Source: Oleispirillum sp963678075
GTDB taxonomy: Bacteria > Pseudomonadota > Alphaproteobacteria > Rhodospirillales > Rhodospirillaceae
Reading direction: 5' to 3'
Length of the DNA stretch: 64,000 nt
NCBI GenBank assembly: GCA_963678075.2
Contig: CAXXPK010000003.1
Span: 806,001 to 870,000 of the forward strand
Within the stretch, counting starts at the first letter, position 1. Every line of letters begins with the position of its first letter. Of this stretch, positions 36,523 to 45,551 are shown one piece after another. A program made the translations under genes and the position numbers. The notes beneath the pieces are model-generated. The model was not told the DNA's origin. It was given only the letters and a program-made list of their open reading frames with translations, and made no database searches.

Positions 36523-38526
36523 TCAGAGGTTGCGGGCGAAGGTTGGGAAGTCGGTGGCGGCCAGGGGGCGTTCGACAAAGAAACCCTGGGCCACGTCGCA
36601 GCCGATTTCCTTCAGAAAGGCCATCTGTTTCTCGGTCTCGACGCCTTCGCCGATCACTTGCAGGTTCAGGCTGCGCCCTATGGCGACGATTGCGCGGACC
36701 AGGGAATCTGCGGCGGGGTCCCCGATCGGTGTCATGAAGGCGCGGTCGATCTTGACGCTATCGACCGGGAACTCGCGCAGGTAGCTGAGCGAGGAATAGC
36801 CGGTACCGAAGTCGTCCACGGCCAGGCGCACCCCCATGCCCCGCAGCCGTGTCAGGTTTTCCATAATGGTGGGGATCGCAGGGCGAACAGGCTTTCGGTC
36901 AGTTCGATTTCCAGGTTGCCGGCGGGCAGGTCGGTATCCCACAGGGCCTTGGCGACGTCCGCCGCGAATCGGGGGGAGGCGACCTAACGGGAAGAGACGT
37001 TGACTGCGATTCGCGTATTCGGTGGCAGACGCGGCAGCCAATCGACCATTTGGCAGCAGGCTTCTTCTAGGATGAAACGTCCCAACGGCTCGATCGGGCC
37101 GCTGTCCTCGGCCAGAGGGATGAAATCCAGGGGGGGGCGACCTCGCCAAGGTCGGGGGTTCGCCAGCGTGCCAGGGCCTCCGCTTCGATCAGCCGTCCGT
37201 CCGCGACGGCGATCTGCGGCTGGTAGGCGACGGAGATTTCGTTCCGTTCCAAGGCGCCGCGCAACAGCGATTCCATGCGCAGGCGTTTCATTGCCAACGT
37301 ATTGATGTCCGGATGAAATCTTCGGCGGCAGTTGCGTCCGGCGTCCTTGGCGCGGTACATCGCCGCGTCGGCGTTACGCAGCAGGATTTCCGCCTCGCGC
37401 CCATCCTCGGGATAGATCGTCAGTCCGATCGACGCGGTGGTGGTGATCGAATGTCCCAGGATCACGAAGGGCTCCTCGAACGCCTTCAGGATGTTGTCGG
37501 CGACGGTGATGGCATGGGTGGCATCGTTGAGGTCCGGCAGGACCACCAGAAATTCGTCGCCGCCCAGGCGTCCGACGGTGTCGCTGGCGCGAATGCAGCC
37601 GACCAGGCGCCTTGCCGCCACCCGCAACAGATCGTCGCCGTAGGTATGGCCAAGGGTGTCGTTGACCTTCTTGAATCCATCCAGGTCGATGAAGGCGACG
37701 CCGACGTGGTTTTGGGTGCGGTCGGCCCGCGTCAACGCCTGATTCAGGCGGTCGGTGGTTAGAATGCGGTTCGGCAGTTTCGTCAGGTCGTCATAGTGGG
37801 CTTGATACAGCAGGCGCTTTTCATAATCCTTGCGGACCGTCACGTCCTCCTTGACGGCCACGAAGTGGGTGGTTTTGCCGTCCTCGGTGCGAATTGGCGA
37901 AATCGAAACGTGCTCCCAGAACAGTTCGCCGTTTTTCCGACGATTGAGAATCTCTCCGTGCCATTCCCGTCCGTTGGCGATGGTGTCCCACATCTCGCGG
38001 TATTGCAGGGGTGAGGTGAAACCGGACTGGACGATCGCCGGGGTCTGGCCGAGGGCCTCGTCATAGCCGTATCCGGAAACCTGGGTGAAGTGCGGATTGA
38101 CGTATTCGATGACGCTCTTGACGTCGGTGATCATGACCGAGGCCGGGCTTTGCTCGACCGCGCGCGACAGGTTGCGCAGATGGTTTTCGGTGTGTTTGCG
38201 CCGGGTGATGTCGTTCGCTTCAAGAACGGCCAACGGTATTCCGCCGCCGTTGACGACATGCAGGGTCCATTCGATGACGCGGTCCGGAAGCTCGGTCGAT
38301 GGCAACGGTGTTTCGACGGTTCGACAGGGTTGGCCGGGGGGGCGGCGACAAGAAGGGCGACGGCTTTCGGCAGAAACTCGGTGGGGGCCTTGCCGATGAT
38401 GTCGGTCGGGGCGAGGCCGAAAAGCTTGGCGCCGCCACTGCTAATTGTCGTCACCCGTCCGTCGTTGGCAAGGTCGAGCCCGAATATGCACTTGCCGATC
38501 AAGTCGCAGAAACCCAAATCCGGCAT
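36523..38526 (-). pseudogene. PAS-PAS-GGDEF-EAL c-di-GMP signalling protein, multiply broken
   Basis: Domain order can be followed across frames: a first PAS-like segment after the ATG at 38526, a second PAS with PAC (SPASVMITDVKSVIEYVNPHF), GGDEF (GRLGGDEFLVVLPD) and EAL (EALARWRTP, then DDFGTGYSSLSYL). The frame breaks near 38300, near 37135 in a run of eight G, and near 36870. A TAG at 36984-36986 interrupts VNVSSR-VASPRF, where the family usually has Gln. Three frameshifts plus a stop make this a decayed gene unless the sequence is poor. Confidence 0.82.
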
Positions 38527-38853
38527 CCGTCCATATGACGGAGGCTTTTGGTCCGTGTGGCCGGTCCTGGTGCGGCGGCGTGACGACATAGGCTCCGTCG
38601 GCAACTTCATGAACCTCCAACCCCGCGACCATGACCACTGCGATCATCATACCCCAGCATTGCTGGAACGCACGCATTTCCGCGTACCCGGAAGAGGCGA
38701 AACGGCGGTTGCCGAGAACGGCGGACGTCCCCACACCATAGGGGCAAGACCTGTATCGGCGCCGCGTGGCGGGCCGGTACGCGGCGCGGCGGTGCGTCAT
38801 TCGATGGTCGCGGCGCCAACGGGCCGGATACCGCTCCCGTGGAGGATATCAAG
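38527..38853. other. Intergenic region upstream of the PAS-GGDEF-EAL gene
   Basis: About 330 bases between divergent genes. A hydrophobic-looking minus-strand frame around 38600-38670 could be a displaced N-terminal part of the PAS protein, but there is no family match. GGAGGATATCAAG just before 38854 is the ribosome site of the next gene. Confidence 0.4.
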
Positions 38854-39357
38854 ATGTCCAATATGCAAACCCGCGACACCATCCATCGCATGATCGGCGC
38901 ATCGGTCCGCACCGCCGCGCGTCTGTCCGGGCGCACCGCCACGGTTTCGGGCCTTTTGTCGGGGCTGCGTCATCTGCGCGATGTCGTCGCGCAACAGGGC
39001 GGCGACGACGCGGTGCGGATTTTCGACGATCAGGTGCGGGAGCACGTGCTGGGGCGGTTGCTCAGCACCATGAAGGGCAAGGCGGAGCCGATCACCGTGG
39101 TGCTGCCGAAGGCGCTGGGCGCCGAACCGCGTGCCGGCGCGATCATGCGCGATGTGTCCGAATCTTGCTTGGTGCTGAACACCGCGTCGCGTGACGACGG
39201 GGTCTTCACCTACACCATGACCGGGCTTCTGAAGCAGTTGATCGATCAACTGGGCGGTTTGCCGAATTTGTCCGAATTGGAAGAGGCGCTGAAGGCCGCC
39301 GAACCATCCTGGACGTGGGAAGCTTCGCCGATTCAGGGCGATGTCATCATCCATTGA
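38854..39357 (+). CDS. Conserved-looking protein of unknown function
   Basis: I do not recognise this 167-residue protein. It is largely helical and has no signal peptide or membrane span. The middle contains an alternating strand-like stretch (PITVVLPKALGAEPRAGAIM) and the end is Trp-rich (AAEPSWTWEASP). Codon use matches its neighbours. The ATG at 38854 is chosen over an upstream GTG at 38839 because a GGAGG site lies eight bases before it. It is isolated: divergent from the GGDEF-EAL gene and convergent with msrA. Confidence 0.65.
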   Translation: MSNMQTRDTIHRMIGASVRTAARLSGRTATVSGLLSGLRHLRDVVAQQGGDDAVRIFDDQVREHVLGRLLSTMKGKAEPITVVLPKALGAEPRAGAIMRDVSESCLVLNTASRDDGVFTYTMTGLLKQLIDQLGGLPNLSELEEALKAAEPSWTWEASPIQGDVIIH

Positions 39358-39364
39358 TCGGCGT

Positions 39365-39842
39365 TCAGCGGCAGAATGGTCCCGCGTTCTTTTCCAGATA
39401 GCGCTGGTGATAGTCCTCGGCGGGCCAGAAACGGCCCGCCGTTTCAATGCGCGCGGCGACCGGGCGGGAATATCGTTTTTGGGCATTCAGGGCGGCGATG
39501 CGCGCGGTGGCGGCCTGTCGCTGCATTTCATCGAAGACGAAGATCGCCGAACGGTATTGGCGCCCGATGTCCGGCCCCTGGCGATCGACCTGGGTTGGGT
39601 CGTGGATCGCGAAGAAGGTGTCGAGCAGTTCTTCATAGGAAATCCGCGCCAGGTCGTATTGAATCAGAACGGCCTCGGCATGGCCGGTCAGGTCGGCGCA
39701 GACCTGGGCGTAGGTGGGGGTGTCGGTTTGGCCGCCGGTAATAGCCGGAGGTCGCGTCGGTGACGCCGGCTAGGCGGCGGAAGGCGGCCTCCACTCCCCA
39801 GAAGCATCCCGCGCCGAAGAGGGCTTGAGCGGTTTCCGTCAT
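39365..39842 (-). pseudogene. msrA: Peptide methionine sulfoxide reductase MsrA with a frameshift
   Basis: The N-terminus has the catalytic Cys motif AGCFWGVEAAFRRL and GVTDATSGYY. The frame is then lost near 39738; removing one C restores GGQTDTPTYAQVCADLTGHAEAV and the rest of MsrA, including QYRSAIFVFDEMQ and the end DYHQRYLEKNAGPFC. The complete protein would be about 159 residues, somewhat short but covering the family. A single base separates this from an intact gene, so a sequencing error is possible. Confidence 0.85.
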
Positions 39843-39852
39843 GGAACGTCTC

Positions 39853-40608
39853 CTACAGGCGGTGCTTCAAGGCGATCAGGTCCTCGATCGCCGCGATAAC
39901 CCGGCTGCCGTACCAGGCCACGGATTCTCCCGTCACCAAGGAGACATGGGGAGTGCGAAGTTCGGCTTTCAACTGGGCGACATGGGTTTCATCGAAAAGA
40001 TAGGGTTCGGTCGTCAACAGCACCCAAACGACGGCTTGGGCGGCGGTCGTCAGATCGTCGATGCGGGGGTAAAGGCCGTCGTGGGGAGGTTTGACATGAA
40101 GACTCACCGCGCCCAGCATCGCCGCGACATAGGTTTCTTGGCCGACGGTGATCCAGGGGTCTTTCCAGATCAGGGGCAAGACGGTGCGGGAGGGGGTCGT
40201 CTCGCGGCAGATTCGCGCGTCATTCAGGGCTGCGTCGAGACGCCGGACCAAGGCCTCGGCCTTGGTCCGGCGGTCGAACAAATCGCCCAGGCGGGTCAAA
40301 AGAGCGCGGTTGTCCTCGGGCGTTAGCGGGTGGATTAGCACCGCCTCGGCCCCGCAGGCGTCGATCAGCGGCAGGATGTCGCGGCTGTTTTCCTCGGGAC
40401 TGATCAGAACGTGGGTGGGGCGCGCGGCGTCGAAGGCATTGGCATCGACGTTTTTCGGTCCTCCCATGGAGGGAATGGTCTCCACCAGACCGGGCGGAGA
40501 AATGCAGTAATCGGTGCGGCCGACCAAATGCGTGCTCAAGTCCAGATCGAAACAGGTTTCGGTTAGGCTGGGTACCAGCGAAACGATGCGCGGGGCGACG
40601 GAAGGCAT
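39853..40608 (-). CDS. BtuF-like helical-backbone metal/corrinoid receptor without a signal peptide
   Basis: The 251-residue protein fits the TroA/BtuF fold (RIVSLVPSLTETCFDLDL at the start, VGRTDYCISP, then ARPTHVLISPEENSRD). It lacks a signal peptide, like many cytosolic 'cobalamin-binding' relatives in proteobacteria. No permease or ATPase gene is adjacent. The ATG at 40608 is chosen because homology begins four residues later. Confidence 0.75.
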   Translation of the reverse strand: MPSVAPRIVSLVPSLTETCFDLDLSTHLVGRTDYCISPPGLVETIPSMGGPKNVDANAFDAARPTHVLISPEENSRDILPLIDACGAEAVLIHPLTPEDNRALLTRLGDLFDRRTKAEALVRRLDAALNDARICRETTPSRTVLPLIWKDPWITVGQETYVAAMLGAVSLHVKPPHDGLYPRIDDLTTAAQAVVWVLLTTEPYLFDETHVAQLKAELRTPHVSLVTGESVAWYGSRVIAAIEDLIALKHRL

Positions 40609-40775
40609 TTGACAGTCCTTGGTCGAGGGGAGCCTCGTCAAAGGATAGTCGGCGACGGCCTTTCCGAACAGGGGAAAGCCGCGAATGGAAGGGACATGTC
40701 TTTCCACACGGCGGTTGCCGTTTCCTCCGGCGGAGGGTATTGCAGGTCGGAAACTCGTGACGGGAAGGAGTGGCG

Positions 40776-42566
40776 GTGGCGCTTCCGTTGATGCATGTGC
40801 GGGGTTTGTCCCTGCGGTTCGGGACCAAGGTGTTGTTCGATGGCGCGGATCTGGCGGTGTCGCGCGGCGATCGCATCTGTCTGGTCGGGCGCAATGGCGC
40901 CGGGAAATCGACGCTGCTGAAGGTGGCGGCGGGCCTGACCCAGGCTGATGACGGAGAACACTTCGTGCAGCCGGGGACGCGACTGGCCTATTTGCCGCAA
41001 GAACCCGATCTTTTCGCCTTCGCCACGGTGGGCGACGCGGTGGCGGCGGGGCTGGCGGATCCGTCCGAACGTTTTCGCGCCGACGCGATCCTGGAGGAGC
41101 TTGGTCTGTCGTCCGATGCCGTGCCGACGGCGTTATCGGGGGGAGAAAGCCGTCGTGTCGCGCTGGCTCGCGCCCTGGTCGGAGATCCCGACGTTCTGCT
41201 GCTGGACGAGCCGACCAACCACTTGGACCTGCCGACCATCGAATGGTTGGAGGAACGCTTGAGCGGTTTTTCCGGCGGTCTGGTGGTGATCAGCCATGAC
41301 CGCGCCTTTCTGACCCGCTTGACCCGCCAGACGGTATGGCTGGACCGTGGCGTGGCGCGGCGCATGGACAAGGGCTTCGCCGAGTTCGAGGCTTGGGCGG
41401 AAATCATCCTGGAGCAGGAAACCGCCGAGCGGGCCCGCCTGGACAAAAAAATCGCCGAGGAAACCCAGTGGTCGCGGCAGGGGATTTCGGCCCGGCGCAA
41501 GCGCAACCAGGGCCGGCTGCGCGCGTTGACCGATCTACGCCTCGACCGTGCCGAGCAACGGGTGCGGCCGGGGCAGGTAAAGTTGGCCGCCGACAGCGGT
41601 GCCTTGTCCGGTCGTTTGGTGTTGGAAGCGGCGGGGATTTCCTATGCCTGGCGGGAACGTCCGGTGTTGGCGGAGACCTCGCTCAGGGTGTTGCGCGGCG
41701 ATCGCATCGGCATCGTCGGCGCCAACGGCACCGGAAAATCGACTCTGCTGAAGATTCTAATGGGAGAACTGGCGCCGGATACCGGCGGCGTGCGGCTGGG
41801 AATCAACCTGACCACGGTCTACCTGGACCAGGGGCGGGCGACACTGAAGCCCGAGGCATCGGTTTGGGAGACTCTTTGTCCCGAGGGAGGCGACCAGGTG
41901 ATGGTGCGCGGTCAGCCGCGTCACGTGGTCTCCTATATGCGGGATTTCCTGTTCGACGACGCGCCGGCGAAAAGTCCGGTGGGGTCGCTGTCCGGAGGAG
42001 AACGCAACCGCCTGTTGCTAGCGATCGCGCTCGCCAAGCCTTCGAACCTGCTGGTTCTGGACGAACCGACCAACGATCTGGACATCGAGACGCTGGATTT
42101 GTTGCAGGAAACCCTAGCCGACTATGACGGCACCGTTTTGGTGGTCAGCCATGATCGCGATTTTCTCGACCGGGTGGCGACCGCGATTTGGGCGCTGGAA
42201 GGCGGTGGTCGGGTGGGGGAATATCCCGGCGGTTATTCCGATTACCGGCGGCAGCGCCCCAAGACCGAGGTTCCGGCCAAAGCTGCACCCAAGGGTAAAC
42301 TTCCGCGCGAGATACCGTCGCGCAAGGCGGTGAAGCTCAGCTACAAGGATCAGCGCGAGAGCGAGCAATTGCCCGCGCGCATCGCGGCGTTGGAGGCGGA
42401 ACAGGCGGTGCTGGAGAAAACCTTGGCCGATCCTGGTTTGTTCGGCCGCGATCCGGCGGTGTTTCAGGCGGCGACGACGCGCATCCAGGCGGTCGCGGCG
42501 GAACGCGCGGTGGCCGAGGATCGTTGGTTGGAGCTGGAATTGCTGCGCGAGGAACTCGAGGGATAG
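40776..42566 (+). CDS. uup: ABC-F family ATPase Uup
   Basis: This is a soluble duplicated ABC ATPase: the first domain has GRNGAGKST, LSGGESRR and LLLDEPTNHLD; the second has GANGTGKST, LSGGERNR and LVLDEPTNDLD. A linker with EAWAEIILEQETAERARLDK lies between, and a C-terminal coiled coil (LPARIAALEAEQAVLEKTL) identifies the Uup type, which acts on ribosomes and suppresses transposon excision. Two GTG codons, at 40770 and 40776, are possible starts; 40776 sits better behind GGGAAGGAG. The length is about 596 residues. Confidence 0.92.
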   Translation: MALPLMHVRGLSLRFGTKVLFDGADLAVSRGDRICLVGRNGAGKSTLLKVAAGLTQADDGEHFVQPGTRLAYLPQEPDLFAFATVGDAVAAGLADPSERFRADAILEELGLSSDAVPTALSGGESRRVALARALVGDPDVLLLDEPTNHLDLPTIEWLEERLSGFSGGLVVISHDRAFLTRLTRQTVWLDRGVARRMDKGFAEFEAWAEIILEQETAERARLDKKIAEETQWSRQGISARRKRNQGRLRALTDLRLDRAEQRVRPGQVKLAADSGALSGRLVLEAAGISYAWRERPVLAETSLRVLRGDRIGIVGANGTGKSTLLKILMGELAPDTGGVRLGINLTTVYLDQGRATLKPEASVWETLCPEGGDQVMVRGQPRHVVSYMRDFLFDDAPAKSPVGSLSGGERNRLLLAIALAKPSNLLVLDEPTNDLDIETLDLLQETLADYDGTVLVVSHDRDFLDRVATAIWALEGGGRVGEYPGGYSDYRRQRPKTEVPAKAAPKGKLPREIPSRKAVKLSYKDQRESEQLPARIAALEAEQAVLEKTLADPGLFGRDPAVFQAATTRIQAVAAERAVAEDRWLELELLREELEG

Positions 42567-42585
42567 ACATCGGGGGGATCCGGCG

Positions 42586-43482
42586 ATGACGATGCTGTTC
42601 GTGGCGGCGGTGGAAGCGGGCGGGACGGTGGCGGCGGGTTCTTCGCGCCAACCGGTGCCATGGTGGAGCTTCACCAAGATGCTGACCTCGGTGGTGGCTT
42701 TGCGTCGGGCGGAGGCAGGTCGCCTCGACCTCGATGCCCGCCTTGCCGGTTGGTCCTGCACGCTGCGGCAGTTGCTGCAGCACCGCGGCGGCTTGCCGGA
42801 TTACGGCGGTCTCGACGCCTATCGCGCGGCGGTGGCGCGGTGCGATCCACTCTGGACGGATGACCCGGTTTTCGCCGTGACCGGCGCCGACCGGTCGGCG
42901 GTCGCGCCGGAAACCGGCTGGGCCTATTCCAGCGTCGGCTATCTCGTCGTGCGGCGCGCGCTCGAAGCGGCGAGCGGTCGCGATCTGGGGGCGGTTCTGG
43001 ATGAACTCGTTCTTGCGCCGCTTGGGCTTTCGGCGTCGCGATTGGCCAATGTACCGGAAGACATGCGGAAAACGCCGTTCGTCGAAGGTTTGGGCTATCA
43101 CCCCGGCTGGGTATTTTCCGGCGTCGTCGTCGGTCCCGTCGCCGAGGCGGCTCTGGCGTTGCACCGGATTCTGGCGGGATATCTGCTCGCGCCCGAGACC
43201 CTCGCGGCGATGCTGGCGCGGCATCCGATCGGCGACGCGATTCCAGGCCGCCCCTGGACGGCCACCGGCTACGGCCTTGGTCTGATGATCGGCGACATGC
43301 GGAATGAAGCGATGGCGGAGCCGTTGCGGGTCGTCGGGCACTCCGCCGGGGGGTCGGGCAGTGTCGGCGCGGTCTGCCGTGATCTCGATTCACCGCGCGG
43401 TCGTACCGTCGCGGCATTTGCCGCCGGAAGCAACGAGGGAGTCGTCGAGGCCGAGGTTCTGCGGCGGCTCGTCGCGGACTAA
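42586..43482 (+). CDS. Serine hydrolase of the beta-lactamase/penicillin-binding class C family
   Basis: This 298-residue protein carries the active-site SxxK motif in WWSFTKML (near residue 28), a YSS motif in AYSSVGYLVVRRAL that replaces the usual YxN, and an HSAGGSG box in place of KTG. There is no signal peptide, so it is probably cytosolic. The natural substrate (ester or D-peptide) cannot be told. It follows uup by 19 bases and its stop overlaps that of the convergent cytochrome relic. Confidence 0.82.
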   Translation: MTMLFVAAVEAGGTVAAGSSRQPVPWWSFTKMLTSVVALRRAEAGRLDLDARLAGWSCTLRQLLQHRGGLPDYGGLDAYRAAVARCDPLWTDDPVFAVTGADRSAVAPETGWAYSSVGYLVVRRALEAASGRDLGAVLDELVLAPLGLSASRLANVPEDMRKTPFVEGLGYHPGWVFSGVVVGPVAEAALALHRILAGYLLAPETLAAMLARHPIGDAIPGRPWTATGYGLGLMIGDMRNEAMAEPLRVVGHSAGGSGSVGAVCRDLDSPRGRTVAAFAAGSNEGVVEAEVLRRLVAD

Positions 43483-43830
43483 TTCTTCAGGGACTTCAGG
43501 TGGGCGACGATGGCGGCACGGTCCTGATCCTTGCGGGCGCGGGCGATCATATTGGTGCGGACATCGGTCTTGCCGGTGACGGTGCGCAGGAACTGGATCG
43601 GGTTGTCGATGTAGGCGTCGATCGACTCCGCCGTCCAGGTCAGCCCCTTGGCGGCGGCGGCCTTCCGGCCAAGGATTCTGTACCGATTCGGTCCGATTTA
43701 CCGCCCCACCCTTATCGAAGGTGTGGCTGGCGACGCCGGCGCGCAGGGCCTTGGGCGTTTTCACCGCCGTTGCCGGAGCGGCAAGAAAGCAAGGGCCCAG
43801 CCCCGAGGGACAAGGCCGTGGCAGGAAGGA
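43479..43830 (-). pseudogene. Degenerate class I cytochrome c
   Basis: The C-terminal part is clearly cytochrome c2-like: IGPNRYRILGRKAAAAKGLT, TWTAESIDAYIDNPIQF and DRAAIVAHLKSLKN. A hydrophobic signal-like segment is visible near 43800 in another frame, with at least two frame changes between them. The heme-attachment site before HTFDKGG should read CxxCH, but at about 43722-43738 it reads GVASH, so both cysteines are lost. The gene cannot make a normal covalent heme protein. Confidence 0.7.
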
Positions 43831-43839
43831 CGGATGGGG

Positions 43840-44293
43840 ACAGCAAAGGGGTCCCTTCGTGGACGATACAGGAACACATTGTATTCTTTGTTTTTTTAAC
43901 CAGCCATCAAGCCGTGTGGCGGCGCGACATCCCCTGGCGCGGCTTGTTCCATGAAAACCGGCGGGGATTGTGAGCTTTCTCTCATAAACCAGTCGGGTAA
44001 GGGGGTTTGCAAGCGCCGTGCATTCCTGTATCCTGGGACGGTCGGTGCTACCCGTTTAGGCCGACCTACCCGGTGTTGCAAAAGGCAGCCGGGCCGCAAT
44101 CGGAACCTCATGTTGCTCGATGGAGGATGTGATGATTCAAGCCTTTCCGATCGCCTGTGCTCGCCACGGCTCTTAGATCCGCTCGCGTCGATGCCCCCAG
44201 TCAGCCTGATCGCTTTGGCGATGTCTGGGGAAGCGTGGAGTTTTCCCCCTCTCAAAAAGCGTCCATTTCAGTCGGTGTCGAGGAGCTTTTGCA
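43840..44293. promoter_or_regulatory. Upstream region of rpoH
   Basis: About 450 bases without a protein gene. An AT-rich patch at 43880-43900 probably drives the leftward cytochrome gene. TTGCAA at about 44008 followed 17 bases later by TGTATCCT is a reasonable rightward promoter for rpoH. A GC-rich inverted repeat (ACCCGG...CCGGG) around 44067-44094 could fold in the long rpoH leader. No known RNA thermometer could be assigned. Confidence 0.4.
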
Positions 44294-45199
44294 ATGACGA
44301 CGTTTCGTGTTCCGGTCATTTCCGATGAAGGCGGTCTGCAGTCCTATCTGCGGGCGATTCGGGCGTTCCCGGTTTTGCCGGTTGACGAGGAATACATGCT
44401 ATCCCGCCGGTTTTCCGAGCACGGCGATATTGAGGCCGCGCACAAAATGGTGACCAGCCATTTGCGTCTCGTCGCGAAGATCGCGATGGGGTACCGCCAT
44501 TATGGTCTGCCGGTCGCCGATCTGATTTCCGAGGGCAATGTCGGTTTGATGCGCGCGGTGAAGAAGTTCGATCCAGAGCGCGGCTTCCGCTTGTCCACCT
44601 ATGCGATGTGGTGGATCAAGGCGGCGATCAATGAATACATTCTGAACAGTTGGTCGATGGTGAAGATTGGTACCGTCGTGGCGCAGAAGAAGCTGTTCTT
44701 CAACCTGCGCCGCGCCAAGGCCGCGTTGGGTCACTACGAAGACGGAGACATGTCGCCCGCCGATGTCGCGAAGATCGCCACCGATTTGGGCGTTCCCGAG
44801 CATGAGGTGGTGAGCATGAACCGTCGCCTCGCGAGGCCGGACGCCACCTTGAACGCGCCGGTCGGGGAAGAAGGCGGCATGGAGCGGATCGAGCTTCTGG
44901 TTGACCATCGTCCAGACCAGGAAGCCCAGATGTCCGCGCAGCAGGAGACCGCTCTTGGCCACCGTCTGATCGCCGACGCGATGCAGGGCTTAAGCCCGCG
45001 CGAGGCGGAGATCATCCGCCTGCGCCGTTTGCAAAGCGATCCGATGACTCTGGAGGATATCGGCAAGTCCTATGGCATCAGCCGCGAACGCGTTCGGCAG
45101 ATTGAAAATCGCGCTTTCGACAAGATATCGCGCGCGATTCGCGATGCCGCCGCGCGGCTTGGCCATGATGCCCCGGAGTCCGCGCTGTTCGCCTCCTGA
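44294..45199 (+). CDS. rpoH: RNA polymerase sigma-32 (heat-shock) factor
   Basis: The 301-residue protein has sigma region 2 (HLRLVAKIAMGYRHYGLP, then GFRLSTYAMWWIKAAINEYI), the RpoH box QKKLFFNLRRAK (about residues 132-143) that separates RpoH from other sigma-70 factors, and region 4 (LEDIGKSYGISRERVRQIENRA). It directs transcription of chaperone and protease genes. It is intact, starts with ATG at 44294, and is followed by a strong terminator. Confidence 0.95.
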   Translation: MTTFRVPVISDEGGLQSYLRAIRAFPVLPVDEEYMLSRRFSEHGDIEAAHKMVTSHLRLVAKIAMGYRHYGLPVADLISEGNVGLMRAVKKFDPERGFRLSTYAMWWIKAAINEYILNSWSMVKIGTVVAQKKLFFNLRRAKAALGHYEDGDMSPADVAKIATDLGVPEHEVVSMNRRLARPDATLNAPVGEEGGMERIELLVDHRPDQEAQMSAQQETALGHRLIADAMQGLSPREAEIIRLRRLQSDPMTLEDIGKSYGISRERVRQIENRAFDKISRAIRDAAARLGHDAPESALFAS

Positions 45200-45223
45200 T
45201 ATGGCGCATCGATCCATCGTTCG

Positions 45224-45253
45224 AAAAAACCCAGCCAACCGGCTGGGTTTTTT
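45224..45253 (+). terminator. Intrinsic terminator of rpoH
   Basis: AAAAAACCCAGCC, a four-base AACC loop region and GGCTGGGTTTTTT form a compact hairpin with a T-run 25 bases after the rpoH stop. The A-tract on the other side could also serve the opposite strand. Confidence 0.92.
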
Positions 45254-45436
45254 GTTGGTGGCTGCGTGAATGGGCAATCCCTGATAGATTGTTGGGCGCG
45301 CCTGTTCGGTTTTCGCGCGTTTCGTTGGCTCGATTTTGGGCATTTCGCGCCATGTGCTGTTTCCGTCAATTTTGAGGATTTCCTTAATCCTTTGAAATCT
45401 ATAAGTCCGACCTGGATCGTCTTCGGCCATTGTGCA

Positions 45437-45452
45437 TGGCATGAAGTTTGAA
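45437..45452 (+). promoter_or_regulatory. Probable sigma-54 promoter of the first glnK-amtB locus
   Basis: TGGCATGAAGTTTGAA matches the sigma-54 layout TGGCAYG-N4-TTGCW except for A at the C of the -12 element. It lies about 75 bases before a glnK start codon, as expected for a nitrogen-regulated gene. Confidence 0.55.
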
Positions 45453-45526
45453 TGGTGGCGTTGCGCATAAGGTTTGTGGAAATAATCGCGGCAACTGACT
45501 GCGACATTGTGTGGGAGACAAACACC

Positions 45527-45550
45527 ATGATGCTGGTAACGGCAATCATT
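45527..45550 (+). pseudogene. glnK: First eight codons of a PII (glnK) gene, cut by IS-A
   Basis: After a GGGAG ribosome site, the ATG at 45527 starts MMLVTAII, which matches the first residues of PII proteins (compare MKLVTAIIKPF of the intact glnK at 48164). The IS-A insertion begins two bases later. The rest of the gene is absent, and the amtB remnant lies on the far side of the IS remnants. Confidence 0.8.
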
Positions 45551-45551
45551 A

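Noticed and set aside
15551..36986. Stop-codon reassignment (TAG or TGA read as Trp)
   Set aside because: TAG and TGA are used as normal stops by intact genes here, for example TGA for dctA-like, cydA and rpoH. The broken genes also carry frameshifts and deletions.
43648..43973. Plus-strand open frames across the cytochrome c relic
   Set aside because: The minus strand there holds clear cytochrome c2-like sequence; the plus-strand frames have no start signals or family features.
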